Of a stretch of DNA of 64,000 bases, positions 57,989-64,000 are shown one piece after another. The first letter of the stretch is position 1, and each line of letters starts with the position of its first letter. Under the pieces are notes generated by a model. It was not told where the DNA came from. It saw only the letters and a list, made by a program, of their open reading frames with translations, and searched no databases. Origin of the DNA: Actinoallomurus purpureus (GTDB lineage: Bacteria > Actinomycetota > Actinomycetes > Streptosporangiales > Streptosporangiaceae). A program made the position numbers and the translations under genes. The stretch is from the NCBI RefSeq assembly GCF_024055795.1, contig NZ_JAMXMY010000004.1, forward strand, positions 307,727 through 371,726, in the 5' to 3' direction.

Positions 57989-58613
57989 ACCACGGTTCGA
58001 ATGCGTCGGCGCGCGGGCGGACCCGTACGCCGCCTCCCCCACGCTCGTGCTGCGGCTGCGGATCATCGACGACTCGCCCGGCGGCGTGCACGCCATCGCG
58101 CTGCGCTGCCAGCTCCGGATCGAGCCGGGGCGACGGCGGTACACGGCGGTAGAGGCCGAGCTGCTCGGGGACGTGTTCGGCGCGGTCGCCCGCTGGGGCG
58201 ACACGCTGAAGGCGATCCAGCTCGCCAACATCTCGATCATGGTGCCGGGGTTCACCGGGACCACGGAGATCGACCTTCCGGTGCCCTGCGGGTACGACCT
58301 GGAGGTCGCCGCGGGCAAGTACTTCGCCTCCCTGGACGCGGGCGAGATCCCGCTCCTGCTGCTGTTCAGCGGCACCGTGTTCTCCCGCGCGGAACGCGGC
58401 TTCACGGTGACGCCGGTGCCCTGGGACCGCGAGGCCCGCTACCGGCTGCCCGTGGCTCTGTGGCGGGAGCTGATCGACCTGTACTTCCCCGGCACCGGCT
58501 GGCTGCGCCTGCGCCGGGACACCCTGCGCGACCTCCTGCGGTACAAGTCCGCCCGCGCCCTGGCGACCTGGGACGAGACCGTCGGACGGCTGCTCAAGGA
58601 GGCCGGAGGCTGA
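57981..58613 (+). CDS. DUF6084-like hydrogenase-locus protein
   Basis: A 210-residue protein without Cys clusters or membrane helices. AIALRCQLRIEPGRRRYTAVEAELLGDVFG, FTGTTEIDLPVPCGYDLEVAAGKYFASL and DGEIPLLLLFSGTVF are the recognisable parts of the family (recalled as DUF6084). Its ATG lies 8 nt inside the end of the preceding gene. Function unknown; always found with hydrogenase genes as far as I recall. Confidence 0.72.
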   Translation: MAEPRFECVGARADPYAASPTLVLRLRIIDDSPGGVHAIALRCQLRIEPGRRRYTAVEAELLGDVFGAVARWGDTLKAIQLANISIMVPGFTGTTEIDLPVPCGYDLEVAAGKYFASLDAGEIPLLLLFSGTVFSRAERGFTVTPVPWDREARYRLPVALWRELIDLYFPGTGWLRLRRDTLRDLLRYKSARALATWDETVGRLLKEAGG

Positions 58614-58614
58614 C

Positions 58615-60147
58615 ATGACGCGACACGACCACGGCGGAGCGCAGGTGAGCGCGGCGATGGACCGCGCCCGGCGGGTCGCCGACGCGGTCCTCTACGAGGG
58701 CTACCTGCTCTACCCGTACCGCGCGTCGGCCGCCAAGAACCGCGTGCGCTGGCAGTTCGGCGTGCTCGTTCCCCCCGGCTACCTGGCCACCGCCGAACCC
58801 TCGACGAGCGTGACCGAGTGCCTGCTGACGGCGGCGCCCGCGGCCGAGCTCCGGGTACTGGCCCGCTTCCTGCATCTGCGGACCCGGACGGTCGAGCAGG
58901 CGGAAGGCGGTGGGTTCCATCCGGTGACCGGCCTCACCGTGGACGGCACCACCCACCTCACCTACGAGGACGCGGCCGAACGCGAGGCGGAGGCCGTGCT
59001 CCGCCTCGAGGACGTCCTCGAGGCGGAGCGGACCATCGGGATCGGGGTCCCCGGCGAGTGGTCGACGGAGCCGATCGAGGACTCCCGTGGGGAGTCACGC
59101 GGCCGCGTCGTGCTCGAGCACCTGTCCCTGCGCGCGGCCCTGCGAGTCCGGGCCGAGCGCCTCCCCGGGCCGTACGGGCTGACCCGGCTCCGCGTCACGG
59201 TCGCGAACACGCACGGCTGGGCGGACGCGAGCGCGCCACGCGAGCACGCGCTACGGCGCTCCCTGCTCGCCACCCATCTGATCATCGGGGTCAGCGACGG
59301 CGCGTTCGTGTCCCTGATCGATCCGCCCGAGTGGGCGAGCGCGGCGGCGGCGGGCTGCCGCAACCAGCACACCTGGCCGGTGCTCGCGGGCGAGCCCGGC
59401 GAGCACGACGTCGTGCTGTCCTCCCCGATCATCCTGTACGACCATCCGGCCATCGCGCCGGAGAGCCCGGGGCAGCTGTTCGACTCCACCGAGATCGACG
59501 AGCTGCTCAGCCTGCGCACCCTCACCCTCACCGATCAGGAGAAGGACGAGGCGCGGGCGACCGACCCGCGCGCCGCCGAGCTCATCGAACGCGTCGGCGA
59601 CCTGCCGCCGGAGTTCCTGGAACGGCTCCACGGAGCCATCCGCCAGTTCGGCGAACCGGAGCGGCCTTCCGGCCGGACCGGCGACTCCAAGCCGACCAGC
59701 GACCCCGAGCCACGCACCGACCCGGCCGACGGCCCCGGGCCGCGCATCGACCAGGCCGACGCGTCCGAGCCGCGCGCCGGCCGGGCGGGCGGATCCGCGG
59801 GGTCTCCCGTCGGCGAGGCCGTGCCCTGGTGGGATCCCGGGATGGACCGGGACGTGTCGCCGGAGACCGACGGCGTGCTCGTCTCCGGGGTCCGGGTCGC
59901 CCGGGGCAGTCGCGTACGGCTCCGGCCGGGCCGACGGCGGGCGGACGCGCACGACATGTTCCTGGCGGGGCGCACCGCCCTGGTCGAGGCGGTGTTCCAT
60001 GACGTCGACGGCCTTCGGTACGTCGCGGTGACCCTGGAGGACGACCCCGGAGCCGACCTGGCCCGCGCCCAGGGCAGGTTCCACTACTTCGCCCCGGACG
60101 AGGTCGAACCCCTGCCCGGCGAGGCCGGATCGGGAGGCGGGTCATGA
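58615..60147 (+). CDS. Conserved 510-residue hydrogenase-locus protein
   Basis: I do not recognise a named domain. The N-terminal half (VADAVLYEGYLLYPYRASAAKNRVRWQFGVLVPPGYL; TWPVLAGEPGEHDVVLSSPIILYDHPAIAPES) is dense and conserved-looking. Residues about 355-400 are a low-complexity Pro/Asp/Arg linker (SDPEPRTDPADGPGPRIDQADASEPRAG). The C-terminal segment VRVARGSRVRLRPGRRRADAHDMFLAGRTALVEAVFHDVDG reads like a small beta-barrel. It overlaps the maturation protease start by 4 nt. Assembly or quality-control roles are conceivable; nothing in the sequence proves one. Confidence 0.72.
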   Translation: MTRHDHGGAQVSAAMDRARRVADAVLYEGYLLYPYRASAAKNRVRWQFGVLVPPGYLATAEPSTSVTECLLTAAPAAELRVLARFLHLRTRTVEQAEGGGFHPVTGLTVDGTTHLTYEDAAEREAEAVLRLEDVLEAERTIGIGVPGEWSTEPIEDSRGESRGRVVLEHLSLRAALRVRAERLPGPYGLTRLRVTVANTHGWADASAPREHALRRSLLATHLIIGVSDGAFVSLIDPPEWASAAAAGCRNQHTWPVLAGEPGEHDVVLSSPIILYDHPAIAPESPGQLFDSTEIDELLSLRTLTLTDQEKDEARATDPRAAELIERVGDLPPEFLERLHGAIRQFGEPERPSGRTGDSKPTSDPEPRTDPADGPGPRIDQADASEPRAGRAGGSAGSPVGEAVPWWDPGMDRDVSPETDGVLVSGVRVARGSRVRLRPGRRRADAHDMFLAGRTALVEAVFHDVDGLRYVAVTLEDDPGADLARAQGRFHYFAPDEVEPLPGEAGSGGGS

Positions 60148-60641
60148 CGGTCCTGGTCGCGGGCTGCGGGAACATCTTCCTCGGAGACGACGGGTTCGGC
60201 AGCGTGGTCGCCCGCCGGCTCGCCGCGACCGCCCTGCCCGAGGGTGTGAAGGTCACCGACTTCGGCATCGGCGGCATCCACCTGGCGTACGAGCTGACCG
60301 GCGGGTACACCACCACGATCCTGATCGACGCCCTGCCGCGCGGCGGCGACCCGGGGACGCTGTACGTGTTCGAACCCACCCCCGGAGACGCCGCGGACGC
60401 CTCCGTCGACGCGCACGACATGACGCCCGAGGCGGTTCTGGCCCTGGCGGCGACGCTCGGCGGCACGACCGGGCGGGTCCTGCTCGTCGGCTGTGAACCG
60501 GCGGACACCTCCCCCGGCATGGAGCTCAGTCCTCCGGTGGCCGGCGCCGTCGCCAGGGCCGCCGACCTCGTCCTCGGCCTGATCTCCGAAGAGCTCGCGG
60601 CGGCCCCGACGGCGGGGCCCTTCGACCGGAAGGAGGGGTGA
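60144..60641 (+). CDS. [NiFe] hydrogenase maturation protease
   Basis: A 165-residue endopeptidase of the HyaD/HupD family. The three nickel-sensing positions are visible: Asp in GCGNIFLGDDGFG (Asp where many members have Glu), Asp in LIDALPRGG, and His in SVDAHDMTPE. It removes the C-terminal tail of the large subunit (after His580) once nickel is inserted. Start overlaps the upstream gene by 4 nt. Confidence 0.9.
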   Translation: MTVLVAGCGNIFLGDDGFGSVVARRLAATALPEGVKVTDFGIGGIHLAYELTGGYTTTILIDALPRGGDPGTLYVFEPTPGDAADASVDAHDMTPEAVLALAATLGGTTGRVLLVGCEPADTSPGMELSPPVAGAVARAADLVLGLISEELAAAPTAGPFDRKEG

Positions 60642-60644
60642 TCG

Positions 60645-60761
60645 ATGCTGAAACGCCTGCTTCTCGGCACCGCCGTGGCGGTGCCACTGGCCGTGCTGAC
60701 CGTCCTGTTCGTCCAGTCACTGCCCGACATCAAGCGCTACGTGAAGATCCGGCGAATGTGA
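60645..60761 (+). CDS. DUF6893-like 38-residue membrane peptide
   Basis: A small gene too short for routine calling: MLKRLLLGTAVAVPLAVLTV, then LFVQSLPDIKRYVKIRRM. One transmembrane helix (about 5-24) with a basic cytosolic end. GGAAGGAGGGGTGATCG precedes the ATG at 60645. Small peptides of this look occur between the protease and hypA genes in related loci (recalled as DUF6893). It could anchor the otherwise signal-less hydrogenase to the membrane; that is inference. Confidence 0.78.
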   Translation: MLKRLLLGTAVAVPLAVLTVLFVQSLPDIKRYVKIRRM

Positions 60762-60774
60762 GGGAGGACCGCGC

Positions 60775-61167
60775 ATGCACGAATACGGAATCGCGGAGGC
60801 GGTCCTGGCGGCCGTGGAGCGGCGCGCGGCCGGCCGTCCGGTGCGCCGGGCGCGCGTACGGGCCGGGGTCCTGCTGAGGATCAGTGAGCCCGCTCTCAAC
60901 CAGGCGTTCGTCCTGGTCTCCGACGGGACGGTGGCCGACGGCGCGCACCTGGAGGTGACCGTCGACCCCGTACGCCTGACCTGTGGATCGTGCGACCGGG
61001 TGACCACGTCGGACGACCTGTTCGCCGTGTGTCCGGGATGCGGCGGGACCGACCTGGCGATCGAGGGCGGCGACGGGCTCGTCCTCGAATCCATCCAGCT
61101 AATGGAGGCGGCACATGTGCCTGGGAATTCCCGGCGAGATCGTGCAGATCATTCCGGATCGCCCTGA
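60775..61167 (+). CDS. hypA: Nickel chaperone HypA
   Basis: A 130-residue nickel/zinc protein. N-terminal MHEYGIAEAVL with the nickel-binding His2; structural zinc site C70/C73 (CGSC) and C86/C89 (CPGC). It delivers nickel to the large subunit, normally with HypB, which is absent from the window. The C-terminus runs about 15-20 residues longer than usual because the frame overlaps the start of hypC by 53 nt. GAGGGAGGACCGCGC precedes the ATG. Confidence 0.92.
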   Translation: MHEYGIAEAVLAAVERRAAGRPVRRARVRAGVLLRISEPALNQAFVLVSDGTVADGAHLEVTVDPVRLTCGSCDRVTTSDDLFAVCPGCGGTDLAIEGGDGLVLESIQLMEAAHVPGNSRRDRADHSGSP

Positions 61168-61393
61168 TCTCGCGAAGGTGGACGTGAGCGGCGTCCGGCG
61201 CGCGATCAACATCGGGCTGCTGGACGGCGAGCACCTCGCGCCCGGCGACTGGATCCTCATCCACGTCGGCTTCGCGCTCTCGAAGATCGACGAGGAGGAG
61301 GCGAAGGCGGCGCTGGCCTTCCTCGAGGGGATCGGGCAGGCGTACGCCGACGAGATGGCCGCCCTGCGCGACTCGACGATCGAGAAGGGGTGA
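61115..61393 (+). CDS. hypC: Hydrogenase maturation chaperone HypC
   Basis: A 92-residue canonical HypC beginning MCLGIPGEIVQI, with catalytic Cys2. It carries the Fe(CN)2CO unit with HypD to the large subunit. ATG 61115 lies inside the end of hypA and follows AATGGAGGCGGCAC. LLDGEHLAPGDWILIHVGFALSKIDEEEA is the usual C-terminal half. This operon thus codes for two HypC-type proteins, the other at 52801. Confidence 0.94.
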   Translation: MCLGIPGEIVQIIPDRPDLAKVDVSGVRRAINIGLLDGEHLAPGDWILIHVGFALSKIDEEEAKAALAFLEGIGQAYADEMAALRDSTIEKG

Positions 61394-61399
61394 GCGCCG

Positions 61400-62527
61400 A
61401 TGCGCTTCGTCGACGAGTACCGCGACGCGCAGAAGGCACAGGCGCTGGCGGCGAAGATCGCCTCACTGTGCGAGCCGGGCCGTCACTACAAGTTCATGGA
61501 GGTGTGCGGCGGCCACACGCACACCATCTACAAGCACGGCCTGGAGGACTACCTGCCCGAGACGATCACGCTCGTGCACGGGCCGGGCTGCCCGGTCTGC
61601 GTGATCCCGATGGGGCGGGTGGACGACGCCATCCACATCGCCGAGCAGCCCGGCGTCATCATGACGTCGTTCGGCGACATGATGCGGGTGCCCGGCGGGC
61701 ACGGGTCGTTCTTCGACTCGATGGCGCAGGGCGCCGACATCCGCATGGTCTACAGTCCGCTGGACGCTCTCAAGGTCGCCCGGCAGAACCCGGACAGCCA
61801 GGTGGTCTTCATGGCCATCGGGTTCGAGACGACGGCGCCGTCGACCGCGATGACCGTGCTGCGGGCCAAGGCGGAGGAGATCGAGAACTTCTCGATCTTC
61901 TGCAACCACGTGACGATCATCCCGGCGATCAAGGCGATCCTCGACTCGCCCGACCTTCGCCTCGACGGGTTCATCGGGCCGGGTCACGTGTCGACGGTGA
62001 TCGGCTGCCGGCCGTACGAGTTCATCGCCCGCGATTACGGCAAGCCACTGGTCACGGCCGGGTTCGAGCCGCTGGACGTGCTGCAGTCGATCTACATGAT
62101 CCTGCTGCAGCTGGTCGAGGGCCGCAGCGAGGTGGAGAACCAGTACTCCCGCGTCGTGCCCTACGACGGCAACCGGCGGGCGCTGACCGCCATCAACGAG
62201 GTCATGGAGCTGCGCCCGTACTTCGAGTGGCGCGGGCTGGGCTTCATCTCCCACTCGGCGCTGCGGGTGCGCGAACGGTACGCCGCCTTCGACGCCGAAC
62301 GGATCTTCGAGGTGCCCGGCGGCCGGGTCGCCGACCCGAAGGCCTGCCAGTGCGGCGAGGTGCTCAAGGGCGTGCTCAAGCCCTGGGAGTGCAAGGTGTT
62401 CGGCACCGCGTGCACGCCGGAGACCCCGATCGGCACGTGCATGGTGTCGTCCGAGGGTGCCTGCGCGGCGTACTACAACTACGGCCGGTTCGCCCGCGAG
62501 CGGGTGAAGGAGGCGACGACCAGATGA
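61400..62527 (+). CDS. hypD: Hydrogenase maturation protein HypD
   Basis: A 375-residue Fe-S enzyme that assembles Fe(CN)2CO. Recognisable parts: FMEVCGGHTHTIYKHGLEDYLP, HGPGCPVCVIPMGRVDDAI, FETTAPSTAM, GPGHVSTVIGCRPYEF and the C-terminal Cys region VADPKACQCGEVLKGVLKPWECKVFGTACTPETPIGTCMVSSEGACAAYYNYGR. All conserved Cys are present. Its stop overlaps the hypE start (ATGA). Confidence 0.95.
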   Translation: MRFVDEYRDAQKAQALAAKIASLCEPGRHYKFMEVCGGHTHTIYKHGLEDYLPETITLVHGPGCPVCVIPMGRVDDAIHIAEQPGVIMTSFGDMMRVPGGHGSFFDSMAQGADIRMVYSPLDALKVARQNPDSQVVFMAIGFETTAPSTAMTVLRAKAEEIENFSIFCNHVTIIPAIKAILDSPDLRLDGFIGPGHVSTVIGCRPYEFIARDYGKPLVTAGFEPLDVLQSIYMILLQLVEGRSEVENQYSRVVPYDGNRRALTAINEVMELRPYFEWRGLGFISHSALRVRERYAAFDAERIFEVPGGRVADPKACQCGEVLKGVLKPWECKVFGTACTPETPIGTCMVSSEGACAAYYNYGRFARERVKEATTR

Positions 62528-63639
62528 GCGACGAGCGGCCCCGTGCGGAGGCCGCACGCGACCGGGACGTTCCCGGGGATCGGGAGGCCCAGGTCCTCGA
62601 GCGCATTGAGCGGGCCCGGCACCGGAAGGCGCGCGTCCGGGAGGAGCGCATCAACCTCAGCCACGGCGCCGGCGGAAAGGCCACGCACACCCTGATCGAG
62701 GCGGTGTTCATGGAGGCCTTCCGCAACCCGCTGCTGGAGCCCCTCGAGGACGGCGCGATCGTGGACGGGTTCGCCTTCACGACCGACTCGTTCGTGGTGA
62801 CACCGCTGTTCTTTCCCGGCGGCACCATCGGCGACCTGGCCGTCAACGGCACGGTGAACGACCTGGCGATGTGCGGGGCGCGCCCCCGGCACCTGTCCGC
62901 CGGGTTCATCCTCGAGGAGGGCTTCCCGATCGCCGACCTGAGACGCATCACCGAGACGATGGCGGCCGCGGCGGAGAAGGCCGGCGTGCAGATCGTCACC
63001 GGCGACACCAAGGTCGTGCAGCGGGGCAAGGGGGACGGCTGCTACATCAACACCGCGGGGATCGGCGTGCTCGACCGCGAGACCCGGCTGAGCGTGTCCG
63101 CCGCCCGCCCCGGTGACGTCGTCATCGTCTCCGGCCCCATCGGCGAGCACGGCATCACGATCATGCTGGCGCGGGGCGAGCTCGACATCGAGGCCGACCT
63201 GACCTCCGACACCGCGCCGCTGAGCGCGCTGACCGGGCTCCTGCTGGACGCCTGCCCGGACGGGCAGGTCCGCTTCCTGCGCGACGCGACCCGCGGCGGA
63301 GTCGCGACGATCCTCAACGAGATGGCGGAGGCGTCCAAGGTCTCCGTCGTGCTGGAGGAGGACGCCGTCCCGGTGAAGACCGCCGTACGCGGGGCGTGCG
63401 AACTGCTCGGCATCGACCCGCTGTACGTCGCCTGCGAGGGCCGGATGGTGGCGGTGGTGGCCGGGCCGGCCGCCGACACCGCGCTCGCCGCCCTGCGGTC
63501 CCACCCGCTCGGCGCGGACGCCGCCGTCGTGGGCCGGATCGGCGAGGATCCGCCGGGCCTCGTCCTGCTGCGGACCGCCTTCGGGGGGACCCGAATCGTC
63601 GACGTCCTGGTCGGTGATCCACTACCCCGGATCTGCTGA
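62524..63639 (+). CDS. hypE: Hydrogenase maturation protein HypE
   Basis: A 371-residue enzyme that dehydrates the carbamoyl group supplied by HypF to a thiocyanate on its last residue. The C-terminal PRIC with terminal Cys371 is intact. Other motifs: INLSHGAGGKATHTLIEAVF, GDLAVNGTVNDLAMCGARP, VTGDTKVVQRGKGDGCYINTAGIG and RDATRGGVATILNE. The first about 35 residues are an Arg/Glu-rich extension before the domain. Last gene of the operon; a GTG- or ATG-start beyond residue 35 is not evident. Confidence 0.94.
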   Translation: MSDERPRAEAARDRDVPGDREAQVLERIERARHRKARVREERINLSHGAGGKATHTLIEAVFMEAFRNPLLEPLEDGAIVDGFAFTTDSFVVTPLFFPGGTIGDLAVNGTVNDLAMCGARPRHLSAGFILEEGFPIADLRRITETMAAAAEKAGVQIVTGDTKVVQRGKGDGCYINTAGIGVLDRETRLSVSAARPGDVVIVSGPIGEHGITIMLARGELDIEADLTSDTAPLSALTGLLLDACPDGQVRFLRDATRGGVATILNEMAEASKVSVVLEEDAVPVKTAVRGACELLGIDPLYVACEGRMVAVVAGPAADTALAALRSHPLGADAAVVGRIGEDPPGLVLLRTAFGGTRIVDVLVGDPLPRIC

Positions 63640-63816
63640 TCACTACCGCCCGAACGCCGCTGATCCGCGCCTATTACCGGCCAGAAAAGCCGATTCGGTG
63701 GCATGTCGCGTAGAGTGGCTTTCAGATCGCCACACGCCGAAAAAACCTACTTCACGTAGTGTCCCGGCTTCTGTCGCGCATCCGGTCGGCGGCCAGAGGT
63801 CGATGCGAGGCTTCCC

Positions 63817-64000
63817 ATGGATGTCACCAACTCCGATCAGGTCGCGCGCCGGCCGCCCGCGCCGCAGCTGCCTGCCGAGGTGACGAGTTTCGTGGGACGT
63901 CGGCACGAAGTGGCCGAGGTCAAACGCCTCCTGTCCCACTCACGCCTCGTCACCCTCACCGGAGTCGGCGGCGTCGGCAAAACACGCCTCGCCACCCACG
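63817..64000 (+). CDS. NB-ARC/AfsR-type regulator (5' part only)
   Basis: The first 61 residues of a larger protein cut by the right edge. PQLPAEVTSFVGRRHEVAEVKRLLSHSRLVTLTGVGGVGKTRLA is the standard opening of actinobacterial NB-ARC ATPases with LuxR or winged-helix output: the VGRR-E box then Walker A GVGGVGKT. GAGGCTTCCC precedes ATG 63817. The output domain is not visible. Confidence 0.82.
   Translation, partial: MDVTNSDQVARRPPAPQLPAEVTSFVGRRHEVAEVKRLLSHSRLVTLTGVGGVGKTRLATH

Noticed and set aside
54773..58405. A 1210-codon minus-strand frame opposite the hydrogenase genes
   Set aside because: Antisense shadow of the large subunit, NifU-like and DUF genes; no domain is visible.

Overview
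The window is high-GC DNA with GTG starts, 4-nt stop/start overlaps and families typical of actinomycetes: DUF5753/DUF397 pairs, anti-sigma ATPases, a PASTA-less Ser/Thr kinase, an F420-type LLM oxidoreductase, an ECF41-like sigma factor, WYL regulators and an actinobacterial [NiFe] hydrogenase island. A filamentous actinomycete of the Streptosporangiales/Thermomonosporaceae type is my inference; no rRNA or tRNA is present to prove it.

Layout. 1-2910: a signalling module with a methyltransferase cut by the left edge, an anti-sigma ATPase and a small protein on the minus strand, divergent from an XRE-DUF5753 regulator and a short DUF397 peptide. 3192-4619: membrane Ser/Thr kinase. 4800-9389: copper operon (CopZ-like chaperone, His-rich secreted protein, CopA, permease) behind a CsoR-type operator. 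9419-12776: RibD-like reductase, AbrB-type membrane protein, NlpC/P60 endopeptidase. 12842-23643: a catabolic island, mostly minus strand: LamG protein, PQQ-type sugar dehydrogenase, sugar isomerase, DUF993, Gfo/Idh oxidoreductase and an NMT1/SsuA-type ABC transporter, with a divergent LacI regulator. The operator core GAAAGCGCTTTC occurs both at the LacI/transporter divergence and upstream of the dehydrogenase.

23794-31620: XRE-ImmA regulator followed by a 5'-truncated PIN toxin, a 50-residue peptide gene, a membrane protein with a two-component system, an orphan permease and a Tat-exported berberine-bridge-type oxidase. 31776-40333 is a repeat-rich accessory stretch: TPR protein, anti-sigma ATPase, a second XRE-DUF5753 regulator followed by two tiny DUF397 peptides, an LLM oxidoreductase, four copies of a dispersed hairpin repeat, a broken second copy of a SnoaL-like gene end, the ECF41-like sigma factor with its SnoaL partner, and a LysR regulator that carries a minisatellite in its effector domain. 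40363-47037: divergent regulator/target pairs (WYL/MFS, TetR/SDR), a SUKH-like protein, a holin-like membrane protein and a STAS protein.

47507-63639: maturation and structural genes of a group 1h/5-like [NiFe] hydrogenase. hypF lies on the minus strand. Divergent from it runs a long, tightly overlapping operon: SIS protein, HypC-like protein, second SIS protein, small subunit (no Tat signal, Asp at one proximal-cluster ligand position), large subunit, NifU-like, DUF5947-like, DUF6084-like, a 510-residue conserved protein, maturation protease, a 38-residue DUF6893-like membrane peptide, hypA, hypC, hypD and hypE. No hypB is present. Instead a CooC-like nickel-type ATPase gene, with a Zur/Fur-like palindrome in its promoter, lies just upstream of the island. 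The right edge cuts an NB-ARC/AfsR-type regulator.
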